Shown: piece after piece, positions 1 to 11,377 of the stretch
How the letters are laid out: the number at the start of each line of letters is the position of its first letter
How positions within the stretch are numbered: the stretch's first letter is position 1
The notes under the pieces: generated by a model
Databases searched by the model: none
What the model was told of the DNA's origin: nothing
Seen by the model: the letters and a program-made list of their open reading frames with translations, nothing else
Assembly: GCF_024586455.1 (NCBI RefSeq)
Contig: NC_065921.1
Location: 9,269,401 to 9,333,400, forward strand
Direction of reading: 5' to 3'
Length of the DNA stretch: 64,000 nt
DNA from: Bactrocera neohumeralis
Taxonomy: Eukaryota > Arthropoda > Insecta > Diptera > Tephritidae
Translations under genes and position numbers: made by a program

Positions 1-195
1 GCAACCGCGCAAACAACCGCAAAATGGCAAATAATAATTAATATTTAGCTAATAAAATGGTGCGTAAACTTTAGTAATGAAAACAACAAAAACAAAAAAC
101 AAAACAAATAAATTGACTGTTGAAATAAAAACGCATGACTTGCGGCGAGTAGTGAGAGCAAACAACAATAAAGCAGCTAAAGCAAGAAAAAACTT

Positions 196-775
196 CAACT
201 TGGGCTGCAGCGTGGCTATAATACCCTACACAGGTATATTTTTAATGGCTTAAAGGGGTATAAAAATATATTTTTCGCTTTTTTGATAAGCCAGTTTGTA
301 TGGCAGCTATATGCTATAGTAGTCCGATCTGAACAATATCTTCGAATATTGTATGGTTGGTTCAGATAATAATTCGTGCCAAATTTCATGAAGATATCTT
401 GTCAAATAAAAATGTTTTCAATACAAAGCCATCATTTGGATCAGTCAGCTTGTGTGGCAGCTGTATGCTATAGTGGTTCGATCTGAATAATTTCTTGGGA
501 GATTTTAGCGTTAGTTCAGATAATAATTCATACCAAATTTGAAGAAAATATCTTGTCAAATAAAAATGTTTTCCATACAAAGCCATGATTTGGATCAGTC
601 AGTTTATATGGCAGCTATATGTTATAGTAGTCGGATATCGGCGGCTCCGACAAATCAGCATTCTTTTGTGTAGAAAAAAATGTATGCAAAATTTCAGCTC
701 GATATCTCATACACTGATGGACTTACATATAGACAGACTTCATGGCAAACTTCAAATATCCCGTACAGGGTATAA
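196..775 (+). repeat. Dispersed 154-bp-monomer repeat, copy 1 (three monomers)
   Basis: Monomers marked by TGGCAGCT begin at 301, 455 and 609, two intervals of exactly 154 bp. Each has TGGCAGCTATATGCTATAG, then GTCCGATCTGAA and AAATTTCATGAAGATATCTTGTC-like sequence. The block starts with GGCTATAATACCCTACACAG (about 212-231) and ends CCCGTACAGGGTATAAAAAA (about 760). The last monomer is a variant (GGATATCGGCGG), the form found at the end of other copies. Confidence 0.85.
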
Positions 776-2251
776 AAAAATATTTATTGAGCAACAAAAA
801 TTATTTGAGGTCATGCCTGTTGCTTAAAAATTTTATTTTTGTTTGTATTTATTATTTTTGTTTTTATTTATTTTTTTTTTTGTTTTTATAAAATAATTGA
901 GCTGTAAAATGCGCAGCGCGACCCCGGTGACAAGAACACTAAAAGCAATAAAACAATAATGCGTACAAAAGCAACAATGACACAAAGCAAAAACAAAAAC
1001 AAATAAAACGTAAAACAACAATAAAAACACAAATAACAAATTGTTGTATTGTCGATAGCCAGCCAGTAGTCGTGTGACGCCGGCAGCAACAGCAACCGTC
1101 GCGATGACTCTTGACGCGTTACCAGTCATTGTGACGTCACGTCAGACATACAAATGCAAATAAATGAATGATGGGAGCATTAATAAAGAAATGAAAATAA
1201 AAAGATATTAAAATAAAAAGAAATAAATTAAATATGACAAGAACAAATTAACGGCGCAAGCAATCACTTGCTACAACCCAGCAACAAGTATATTAGCAGA
1301 AAGCAAAATTGTAAATTCATACAACAACAACAATACGGTAGATATGTGCAGTCTTAAAAATGTTATCATAGACTGCTGCTAAACAAATTACTTAATAGGA
1401 GCGAAGCGAAAATTTGTAGCGCCCAGACAATTATAAAAATATTAGGGTAGGCCGAAAACAAAATTAATTTTGTTTTAGATGCGGTAAAAATATATGTCTG
1501 AAATGACGAAATATTAGTCTTAGCAAGCTTTGAGCTCTCAACAATAATATTAACAGGTAGCGAATTGTGGCTATTGATTTCCCATATAAATAACAAAGGA
1601 ATATTTTCATATTTTCTTTGGTTGCTTGATGCATTTTAAGAATTTTTTTGTAGTGAAATGAAAACTAATACTTGTAAGTAATTTAACGGTCAACTAAAAA
1701 TGCCAAAAATTAACTTTTTTTAAGTCGACTAGTGCAAAAATTATTAGAGTTCAAAGTCCAACCTTAAATTGTAAAAGATAATTTTTACTATTTTTTATAT
1801 TATTTGTCAATTTAATGCCACAAACTCATAAAATTTTGTGTCAAAATAGAATTGAAATACTTTTGAAATAGTTTCTGACTAATTTAGCTAGCAACTCAAA
1901 CTATTTGCTGTCTCAAGCGCCCACTAGCGGAAGTGTCTTTTGCAAGATTTATAATTTAGTATTCATATAGAGTACATTTAAAAAAAATTCAAGCAAAATA
2001 TTTCATCAAAACTTCTCGAATTTGCGTACTCTGTGATTTTGGAACTAGTTTATAATTTGTCAATATGTAACTAGTTGGTAACTAGTAACGCAAAAACTTG
2101 CACTATGCAATTTGGAATCTGGTTGCACCGTAACTAGTTTTACAATGCTTACAAAATGTAGAAATGATAGTCTAATTCGTCAAAACTATTTACAAAATTA
2201 AACAACATAAAATAAACAGTAAAAACTTTGACGGAATCCGAATCTGTATTT
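776..2251. other. Intergenic, low-complexity
   Basis: No gene seen. 830-1,110 is an A/T and CAA-rich low-complexity stretch whose minus-strand open frames are compositional. The rest is AT-rich single-copy-looking DNA apart from the weak CTCF-like motif at 1,917. Confidence 0.6.
1917..1930 (-). promoter_or_regulatory. Weak CTCF-like motif
   Basis: The minus strand reads CCGCTAGTGGGCGC, about 11 of 13 positions of the general CTCF core. It stands in otherwise featureless AT-rich sequence, so chance is a fair explanation. Confidence 0.2.
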
Positions 2252-2944
2252 TTAAGGTGTTACATTGGTTTACGGATTTCAAAAATCTAATTTTAATTGT
2301 CTTATAAAATTCTACAACAGCTCTAGAATATTGTCCTAACTTTTCAAGTTGATCAGAGTAATAGTTTCGGACACACCGCCTTGAAAACTTGTGCCCTCGA
2401 GTCTAGTTAGGGTAAGTGCGCCGTCTTAAACTGGTTTTTCTCGTAACTGTATTTTAGAAGACGGTTGGCAAGATTTCTCCAGAACAACTCAACCCCTCTT
2501 CATGAAATTTTACACAGGTCTTTGAGATACAATTCTTAAAGACTTGGACGAAGAATTTTTCTTTTCGATTACAACTATTTAAAAAAAATGTCGCGAATTT
2601 TTAATTTTTTTGTAAAAATGTTTGCCAAAAATCCAATTTTCAGTTTTTTCCCCTTCGTCCAAGTTTAAGTTAAGGTTTTAACTAAAACAAGTATTTTTTC
2701 ACTTTAAATGATCCCGTAAGTAGTTGTGCTGCCAATGCGGACGCAACTTTTACCCGAGGCGTCACCGGAAATGCGCCGCAATGACCGAGTTTAAAATATT
2801 TTTTTCCAAAAATTTCAGAATTTCTTTCTTAATAGTGTATGTTTGGAACAATAAAAAATTCTAATAAAATAATTTTTTTATTTGAGAAAAAAATTGTTGG
2901 AAAAAAGCTGTTTTTTACCCGAGGAAACCCATGTAACCTCTTAA
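2252..2944. mobile_element. MITE-like element with TTAA flanks
   Basis: TTAA at 2,252-2,255 and at 2,941-2,944 bracket about 685 bp. Reading inward, the left end is GGTGTTACATTGGTTTACGG and the right end (reverse complement of 2,921-2,940) is GAGGTTACATGGGTTTCCTC. They share 14 of 20 positions, including GTTACAT and GGTTT. TTAA target duplication is characteristic of piggyBac-type transposition, but no transposase is present and the ends are not a piggyBac sequence I know. The interior has short palindromic stretches and the phrase TTACCCGAGG twice. Confidence 0.5.
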
Positions 2945-3784
2945 GAGCCAAACTTGTTGTGAAATAAGAAAAAACCTATTATTTTTTCGTCCTTCTTTTC
3001 ATACTAAATTTTTAAGTCGATATCTCAGATAGTTTTTGAATTTCAGCCTACCAAAATGTTGCCGCTCAGTTCAGATAATTTATTTTTAAACCACATTTTT
3101 CAAATTTGCTTCAGGGTTTACTCGGGGGCAAATGATCCAAACGCTATCAGAAATTTCTGCATTTGGAATACTACTCACCATTCTAGATAAAAAAAAAGTT
3201 GGTAGGGTACTGCCAATTTTTAGAAAAATTTGTAGGATATTGGCAATTTTTGATTTTTCGAACATAATAGCGTTTATCGTCTAAAAGAGAATGTTCTTTA
3301 AGGTTTCAAATATTAGCAAACTTCTTAAATATAATTACTATTGTCCACACCAATTTTAGCACAAATCTCATTACTTTCATGCTAGTAAAAAACCACTTCG
3401 GCATATACTAGTAAGTAATTTTCTTCAGCCACTGCTGGTGTAAAGTGATAAACTTAAAGACTTTGGTGCCTGGAACTAAAAAATATTTATGCAAATGCAA
3501 TGCCTTGACGCTAAATATTTGTCACTTCCACGAAATGGGTCATGATTTATGTCATTGATGTAATGGCAGGAAAATAAATTATGAAGAATTGAAGAAATCG
3601 CAGCGAGCGGATAAAAAGCAAGCATTGAACTTTGGCGCGAAGTTGTGGCGCTAAAACGGATAATAAAGAAAAAGATATAAAAAAAAATTTATTCGAAAAA
3701 AAGTCGAAGGTAGTCAGAAAAGCGGCGTACAGAGGCAAAAGGCTGATTATTATTTTTATAAGCGGTAGTTCAGGCTGCAATTGA
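2945..3784. other. Intergenic, AT-rich
   Basis: No gene. A repeat-like phrase (GGTAGGGTACTGCCAATTTT then GGATATTGGCAATTTTTG) is duplicated at about 3,202-3,255. Otherwise nothing recognisable. Confidence 0.5.
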
Positions 3785-4480
3785 ATACAGTAAGCTCAAC
3801 AGACCAATTTTCGATTACTCGATTGAGCATTTCGACTGGTAACTGGCAAATAACACGAGTGATGTTTTGCTCCAAGGCCTGTCGCAGCGGGATTGACCGC
3901 ATAGACTTTAGACTTTACATATCCTCACAGGAACAAGACAAACGGTGTGATATCACGCTTCAAAACTTGAAATTATCTGCTCATCCAATAAACCCATTGA
4001 TAGATGTGATGTGTACAAAGTGGCGCCGTAGACCGATGATTCCACCAGCCCATAAACCACACCAAACCGTGGGTTTTTCTGGATGAAATGGCTGCTTAAA
4101 TCTCTTCAGATCTCTTCGTCTGAAATGTTTTGCTTGTTTACTTTGAGCCAAAAATGCCTCATCGCTCAACACAATTTGGCGATGTCTTCTTGAAACTTTC
4201 CAAGATCCCATAGAGCGACGCGAAGTCACTTGGAAAAATTGAGTGGTTTCAGTTCTTGCTCAAACAGTATTTTGTACGCTTTGACTTAAAGTCTTGACGT
4301 AAAATGCGCTAAGTCGTTCCATACGTCAGTCCGAGTTGCTGCGAACGCGCCAAATCGACACTCCACGGTCTTCGTGTGCACTCTCAACTACGCCTACTAT
4401 ATTTTCTTCACTGCGTGCTGGACGTGGTCTATTCGGTGTTCTTATAGTTTCTTCTATCGCGTGTCTGTAGGTTTATACTT
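3785..4480 (-). mobile_element. rosa-like (DD41D) Tc1/mariner relic A
   Basis: Minus-strand transposase fragment with frame 4,229-3,981: QIVLSDEAFLAQSKQAKHF, then PFHPEKPTVWCGLWAGGIIG, the first catalytic Asp region and downstream WCGLWAG block of this family. It then jumps to VHITSINGFIG, showing that the segment holding the second Asp is deleted. Further down, remnants of the family C-terminus lie at about 3,800-3,960. The N-terminal helix-turn-helix part lies at about 4,250-4,450. No terminal repeat is recognisable at either end. Confidence 0.75.
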
Positions 4481-5534
4481 TTATTATGGAATAAGCTGGA
4501 TTAAGCATGGATTTTTCTAAACGTAATCACTTTAACGCCAAATACATATGCTTTGGAATATACTAATTTACTAAACCACCTCCCCAAAGTACTGAAGGCT
4601 TTAAAAAATAATATTTTAAGTTTTACTATTTAAAGTAAGCCACAATAAGCATTCAGCGCTTACCGGACCGTGTTTTTATTAACAATTTACGGTTCAAAGC
4701 TCCTGAGCGCCACAATAAACACAAATAAATACTTTTATTTACCCACTAAGTGCTGCTTAAATAGCAATTTTTTCCTCATTAAGAGCCTAAATTATGCGCA
4801 AAACCAATAGGAATTTATTAGAAAGTATCTAACAACGCACAAAGCGAGTTTCTTTTAATTTAAAGTCTCTTTACATAATAAATTAACAATTTACTCATTA
4901 TTGACTATTAAATACCTACTCATGTCAGTGTGTGCGCATGTGTGTGTGTGATTTGTAAAGTGTATTTATTTTTATCTAATTTTAGGCTTTAGTCATAATC
5001 GGCCGACTACACTTCATGCTCAATTTGCTTTGGAAACGTTTAAGGCAACTAAACTACGAGTGCCTAGGCATTGAGATAAGAGAAAACTTTCAGTGAATTC
5101 CGTAATATCATTTTTAAGTGGAACAAACATACATTAAATTGATAAAATTTTGTTTGCATTTAGATAATATTCCATAATATTTGATTGGGGTGAGCAACCA
5201 CATAGTTTACATACTGTACATATATGTAGATATGTGTTTGTATATAGGTATGTATCTGTGGATGTTTGTAAATATTCCGTGACTTCAAAACTTGTGACTA
5301 CAAACAGCTTTAATATTTTTTTTTCTTTTTGGAAGATCGTTTCCATGACTACTTAAACATTGTTCAGTTCTTTATCTGATTAAATCTGACCTAGGCTGCC
5401 AAAAATGCACTTTTTAATACAGATGTTTTTGTTGTAACGGCAGAAAATATTTGGGGTAATTCTGCCGATTCGAAAGTCCTTAGCTAGGTAAAAATCCAGG
5501 TTCAAACCGGGTACGTACAACCGACTATCGGGAA
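4481..5534. other. Intergenic
   Basis: AT-rich with a short TGTGTGTG run at 4,930-4,950 and a TATGTA-rich patch at 5,220-5,260. CAGGTTCAAACCGGGTACG at about 5,499 resembles a tRNA B box, but no cloverleaf can be drawn around it. Confidence 0.5.
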
Positions 5535-5725
5535 TGCAATATTACAGATTTTATTTTCGCTTAAAAGCTCCTGAGTCAATGAAAAGCAACGATTAATCAA
5601 ACTTTCTATACACTTGTTATAAGCCTCGGATGGGGATGGCTTTCAGTGCTTCAGCAAATTTTGAGCTTTTCGACGTTATATTATAAACCCACGTCTCGTC
5701 ACCAGCAATGATGTTGATTAGGACT
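5535..5725 (-). mobile_element. DD34D mariner relic, internally deleted
   Basis: Reading the minus strand, the codons for NIIAGDETWVYNITSKSSK (first Asp motif, TGDETWV in intact relatives) are followed almost directly by ALKAIP and the C-terminal CIES-IN-CFSLTQELL stretch. The middle of the transposase, including the second and third Asp, is missing. About 190 bp remain. Confidence 0.6.
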
Positions 5726-5883
5726 CTTTAGCTACGTTGTCAAACTTCTCTTTTGCGACCTCTACTCGATGTTATTTTCCAAACGTTTCAGTTCTTTGGT
5801 AAGTTTAGAATGAACCAAACTCAAAACATTAAAAAAAAAACATTAAAAAAAACATTTGAAAGTGATAAACTGCAAATAATAAA

Positions 5884-5990
5884 TGACAAAGAATGTTCCT
5901 TCGAATGATAATAACATTATCCATTCAATTTGAAGTTTCTGTGTTTTTTCTTTTAAAAAGTTGGGAACCTCGAAATGGAGAACACTTTAT
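5884..5990 (+). mobile_element. rosa-like element terminal fragment
   Basis: About 100 bp matching the 3' terminal region shared by the window's DD41D copies: AAGAATGTTC, then ATTCAATTTGAAGTTTCTG, a TTTTTTCTTTTAAAAAG run and GGGAACCTC. The same order is seen at 11,930-12,005, 34,790-34,860 and, inverted, at 8,985-9,050 and 36,755-36,820. No transposase codons are attached. It lies just before the 6,011 hairpin. Confidence 0.65.
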
Positions 5991-6010
5991 AATAACTTGC
6001 TACGGGTCGG

Positions 6011-6105
6011 CTTTAGTATACCGTCCCAGGAGATTCTCCAGATCAATAATATATATAACTATACTATATATTTTATTCGAGAAAACCTGGGACGGTATAC
6101 TAAAG
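6011..6105. repeat. Perfect 20-bp inverted repeat / 95-nt hairpin
   Basis: CTTTAGTATACCGTCCCAGG at 6,011-6,030 is perfectly repeated in inverse orientation at 6,086-6,105. Pairing extends imperfectly into the AT-rich loop (TTCTC against GAGAA, then TATATA stretches), so either strand could fold into one roughly 95-nt stem-loop. CTTGCTAC occurs on both sides (5,996-6,003 and 6,113-6,120). It may be a small foldback element or a hairpin RNA precursor. Confidence 0.7.
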
Positions 6106-7488
6106 TCTTCCTCTTGCTACACAGATTTCTAGCTGTTAGCACTAGAAGAGGAGAAATAGTGGCAGATAAAAGGAAACAACTGCAATTACCAAGTTTGGAT
6201 TGTCAAAAATAAGCTAAAAATTTATAAAAATAAAAACGAGCAAACATACTACCTTGAATGCGTGAGAACAACTTATGTAAAGAGCTAAATACAGCTATTA
6301 CAAATAAAGCAACAAACAAAAGAAATCAAATAAATTCAAAGAAATAAAAAGAAGAACAAACTGATACGCTTGTTCTTTTCAGCAAAACAATCGAAAAAAG
6401 TGTAAAAAAGCTAAAACACAAAAATCACAGCAATTCAGAACACGACAAATGAAGCAAAATACAACAACAACAACAATGCTTTGAAACATTTATTGCAAAC
6501 TGCGAGAAAAAGTGAAGCGATTTTTCGATTTTTTTTTTTTTGGTTAAATGTTCTGTTAGCATTTTCTGCAAAAAAGTAATGTAAAGCGAAAAAACACACA
6601 CGCATTGCACAGATCAACAACAACAGCAACAATTGCAAAATCGCTGACAGCAACAAGTACAACAAACGCAACGCAATCGAAATTAGCAACATAAATGAAA
6701 TCGGTTTGTATTTATGTAGGTGCATATAGTATATGTATGTATATGTGAGTGTATGTGTTTGGCAGTGCATGACAGAAGCAGTGAACTAATGAAGTGCGAA
6801 CTAAAGGCAGCAAAAGTAAATCGCACAAAAAAGCAAAAAAATCGACTGCAAGCACAAAGAAGTGAAGAAAAGCGACAAAAGAACGAAACACAATTGACTC
6901 TAAACGTAAATGAACTCCAAACCGCAACAACAAAACGCATAAGCGATGCCAATCTGAGCGCGATAGCACCAGTGAGCCGGATACGAGCAGATATAAGATA
7001 GAAGAAATACTTTGGAAAGCCGCCACAGTTGCCAGACAGGTGAAAAGGAATGCGCGCCGGCGAAAGGTGGGTAAGAGAGGGGCAACAAAACTACACGTGC
7101 AGCTGACAAACAGCTGAGCATTTGGTTTGGACTGCAAGCGAGCGTCGAAAAGAACATGCTTCCTAGTAATTAGTTCTATTTTTTGATACCGCTTATATCT
7201 CTGCTAAATCACACATTCTTCGCATGAAAGCGCCGCACACCAAGCACATGTGACAACGTCAATGGAAATGAAAAGAAAATTGAATTGAAGGCGAAAACAG
7301 AACAGTAAGTAATTTCAAAATCAAAACAACAATCACCAGCACCCAATCAAAGCCGCTACGACGCTAAATGCTACAAGCGGCACAACAACAATGGCAACAA
7401 GGCGCAATGTCGTCGAATTGTGACGACAAAGCTGTGCGGCTTCATACATACATCTGTATATCGCATAGACACATATGTACTTAGAATA
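6106..7488. other. Intergenic, CAA/AAC-rich
   Basis: No gene. 6,280-7,440 is rich in ACAACA, AGCGAA and AAGCAAAAA, producing six overlapping open frames on both strands (up to 141 codons) that resemble nothing. The composition is that of fly 5' leaders or introns, so part of it could be an unseen transcript. Confidence 0.5.
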
Positions 7489-8055
7489 TTAGGGTGGTTA
7501 AAAAAAAATTGTTTTTCCTTTTTCTTGGAAAGTCAAGAAACCGTTATCTTGAGCAATAATCAATGCCAATTTTTGGGAATGCTATAAAAATTTGCCTACA
7601 GACACTTGATTTTGATCGTTCAGTTTGTATGGGAGCTATATGCAATAGTGATCCGATCTGAATATTTTCTTCGGAGCTTGTACCCATGACTTGGATATTA
7701 ACTCAAGCAAAATTTCGTAAAGATATCTCTTCAATTAAAAAAATTTTCAATACAAGTATATGATTTTGATCGTTCAGTTTGTATGGCAGCTATATGCTAT
7801 ATTGCTGCGATATTGGTAATTGCGACAAATGAGTAAGTTCTTAGTGAAAAAGTGATGTATGTAAAATTTCAGATCGGTATCTCAAAAACTGGGGGAATTT
7901 ATGGAATTTAAAGTTTACAAAAACAGGTCTAGTTTTTCTGATTTTTTTCTATGTCGACTTGTTCAGGTCAAACTCCTACGTCCTACGTTATTTTACCGCT
8001 AACTAAGCAGAAAAACTATTTAAAAAAAAAAAAAATTTTTTTTGACCAACCCTAA
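7489..8055. mobile_element. MITE-like element carrying two dispersed-repeat monomers
   Basis: The left end TTAGGGTGGTTAAAAAAAAA (7,489-7,508) is an inverted copy of the right end, whose reverse complement from 8,055 is TTAGGGTTGGTCAAAAAAAA, with one indel and few mismatches. The 567-bp interior holds two copies of the GTATGGCAGCTATATGC-type monomer (starts near 7,630 and 7,794). No open frame. Target duplication is not clear. Confidence 0.55.
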
Positions 8056-8984
8056 TGTATGAATATGTACATATGATAAACTCATATAGCATACATAAAC
8101 TGCATATGTAGCTTGTATGTGTGTTGATGTCAATTGTTCGCGTTTATTGTATCTACGAGATACACGTACTTAAATATTTATATCCACTCTCTGTTGATTT
8201 TTTTTCCTTTTTTCAATCGACCGCGCTAAAATTGCTTGCACAGATTACGCACGCTTCAATTTCGTAAGTCCACAAATGCTGACAACTACTATATAGCATG
8301 TAGGTGCCAACAACAACAGCAACATAAAACTAAGCAAAATTTTAAAACTAAAAATATTAAATTAAAAAATTTTAAGAATCAAGCAGAGCGAACAATTGGC
8401 TAACGACACGACTTGGGTGCCCTTTCTACTCGTGTTAATGATGGGGAACTATTTCGCTAAATTATGGCAGATTAATTTTAAAATTAAAATAAAATTTTTG
8501 CCAACTTATGTGGCATGTGGGTCTATATATTGTAAACTTGAAAATATTTACAACGTGTTGCTTACGTAGAAGACTCTTTTGAATTAGTGGTATGTATTTG
8601 GTTCTCGAAACATTTTGCAGTGTTTCTATAAAGATAATGAGATATTCGAAATAATCTCATCAAATTATAGAAAAGTATGTCTTAAATGATGGCTTTCTGA
8701 TAGGAAAATCATCAGCTGTGCGGAATTGAACTAAAATAGAAAGCGAAGTTCCATCGAAAGACAAAGTTTTATATGGAAATACATATGCAAAATGGAAATA
8801 TTTCACTATCTACCAGATATCCCGCATTAAATACTATGTATATCCGAAAGCCTACCAGCTCCAAATTGTATCCGATATCTATGATAGTTAAAAAAGATTC
8901 CTCCACTGCTATAGAGATTCCGATCTTATCCGTGAGTGAAAAAATTCAAAACTTTTTTCAAATTATCGATTTAAATTTTAGTTA
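8056..8984. other. Intergenic
   Basis: AT-rich, no gene. A 70-codon plus-strand frame at 8,773-8,985 runs into the rosa B terminal repeat and is not supported by any motif. Confidence 0.5.
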
Positions 8985-9875
8985 AAGGTGATCCTTTTCG
9001 AGGTTCCCTCTTCTTTTAAAGAAAAAACACAGAAACTTCAAGTTTAATAGGAATTTCATTGGCCGCAGCATTTTCTCAGATGGTCCATCCGTTGAGTCCA
9101 ATTTTCGACGACTCTTTCAGCATTTCGATATGTCGAATAACACGCGTGATATTTTGCTCCAAGGCCTGAATCTAAGCGGGATTGTCCCCATAGATTTTAG
9201 ACTTTATATATTCCCACAGAAAAAAGTCTAACGGTGAGATATCACATGATGTCGGTAGCCAATTGGCCGGCCCAAAACGTAAAATTATCTGCTCGCCGAA
9301 GTGTTCTCTCACTAAATCCATTGATTGATGCGATGTGTGGTAAGTGGCGCCGTCTTGTTGAAACCAAATGTCGCCAAGAGCACGAGCTTCAATTTCAGGC
9401 ATCAAATAGTCGGTTATCATGGTGCGATAGCGGTCGGCATTGCCGGTTACGTTCTCAACGACATCAGTTTTGAAGAAATATAGACCGATGTTTCTACAGG
9501 CCCACAAAACATACAAAACCATTGTTTTTTCTGGATGAAATGGTAGTCCTTGAAACTCTTCAGGTTGCTGTTTGTCCCAATTGCTCAATTTAGCTTGTTT
9601 ACATAACAATTGAGTCAATTTGGCTCGAAAACATCGAATCTTTTTGGAACTTTTCATGAGCCCATAGAGCGAAGTGATGTTGCCTGGGAAGGTCGAGCGA
9701 CTTCAATTCTTCCATAAGCTGTATTTTGTACGCTCTCAATTAAAGATTTCGTCTTAAAATGCTCCAAGTCGTTCCCTACGTCAGTCCGAGTTGGTGATAA
9801 CGACTCTCCACGGTCTTCATATACACTCTGAGGTACGGCTTCTATATTTTCTTCAGTCGTGCTGGACGTTGTATA
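8985..9875 (-). mobile_element. rosa-like (DD41D) Tc1/mariner relic B, longest copy
   Basis: Minus-strand frame 9,657-9,172 (161 aa) includes GLPFHPEKTMVLYVLWACR, DRYRTMITDYLMPEIEARAL, IWFQQDGATYHTS and SCDISPLDFFLWEYIKSK. Between the Asp of QQDG and the Asp of PLDFF I count exactly 41 residues, the DD41D signature. The first Asp motif (SDEAHF in relatives) is scrambled at the ORF start, so the enzyme is dead. The terminal sequence GTGATCC then GAGGTTCCCTC followed by a T-rich run lies at 8,989-9,020. The helix-turn-helix end is frame-broken at about 9,700-9,870. Confidence 0.85.
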
Positions 9876-11377
9876 TTCTATCGAATATTATCTCATAATC
9901 AATGCTCGGTCTTAGATCTCACGTTATATGATTTTCAAAGCTATAACTTATCGAGATATGAGAAAAAATCAGTAGTTCTGACCAAAGTAACAAAAGCACA
10001 TCTTAGAAATTCGGGTGAAAGAACATTCGTCAAGGAACCGACAGACTGAAACAGTTTTCTTAGTGGATTCATTTATTTCCTGAAGATATAAAAAACCTAA
10101 TCAGCAATAAGCTTACCAATTATTAGGCTTTGAGTTCGAAAAAAAAATTGGTACAAAAAGTGTCTCTTTCTAATAAAACAGTTCATCCACACCGGCTATT
10201 CCGCCTCACAGAATCCAACACCGGTCGCATTTAGTGGCTTCTTCTTATTTTCTAACCCACAGGTCTCTTTGCTTTGATGGCGTATGTGTAGCCTCTGCAA
10301 AATATTGCTCAAACTGTGCGACGCTCGGCGGGTTGCTGACAGCTGTTTTGTGCCTAACATTTCGCAGTTATTGCATTAACCTGATTTCTACTCGTTTTTT
10401 ACTCTTTCTTTTTCTATTCTACACGCTGCTGTTTGCTTTTGTATGTTCATTCATTTCTTCACCGTTGAATAATTGCAATCGTGCATGTTCGTACAAACTT
10501 ACATAAGTGCAAACTTGGTTTCGTTCAACTCGCATCATATGACCCCCATTTCGTGTCATCGTGTGTGTTGCGCGCCGCTTGAGTCGTAGAATGTGCGCTT
10601 AAAAAGGCGTTCAGAATTTGTGTGACTTGAGTGATAAATGGCTGCTCGTCAGCTGACTATGTATGTATGTATGTATATTTTAATTTGCTATTTTATGAAT
10701 GAGTTCCAACATTGAGGACCACCTGCTGTAATGAACATCTTGTGAGATATTATATAAATTTAAGTATTTTCTTTTGCAGAGAAAACTGTAGATTGGATAG
10801 TTAGATATTAGTGGAGGAGGATTGTTCAAAAGTGAGTATATATATGTAATATTTATTATACACCAGATTATTATTTGAGGTTAAAAAAGCTTTTGCAGTA
10901 CTATTATTGAAACTCAGTATTGTACCTAGATAGCACAAAAATAAAGTCCGTGACATGGACATTACATTTGAAAATGTCAAAAATGTTCTTCAAATATAGA
11001 CCTATCACAAAGAGTTTATCTTACACTTAAAGGTTTATAGCTATTTGATAGTCAGAAAAAATTGGTTTTTTGGTGATTTTTTTCAGAGAATAATTTTATT
11101 TAATGAATCAATAAAAACTGTTCGTCTACAGAATTTAACTATGCACTTAATAATCGGTGTAATTTTGAAAAATTGTGGTTTCCTTTAATCGAAAAAGGTG
11201 TCAGTCAGTATGGAAGGCTTTTCTGCTACAAATTATATCAAAATCCAAAGTACAAACAAAAATATATATATTATTACAATAGATCAGTAGAGATAATAAG
11301 AAGAGAACTAGTCAAAATTTTGATATTTGATAAAATGGACGCCTTCCACAAAAAAAAATGAACTTCACAGATGTACT
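9876..11377. other. Intergenic
   Basis: No recognisable gene or repeat. A TATG microsatellite (TATGTATGTATGTATG) lies at 10,658-10,675. The 90-codon frame 10,234-10,506 is Leu/Cys/Ser/Phe-rich with no domain and no splice context. Confidence 0.5.

Noticed and set aside
5490..5520. Possible tRNA B box (GGTTCAAACC)
   Set aside because: No A box at the right distance and no acceptor or anticodon stems can be formed.
6435..7157. Cluster of overlapping frames (111, 89, 141, 93, 85 codons)
   Set aside because: All are in the same CAA/GCA-rich DNA on both strands, which removes stops by composition; no family resemblance.
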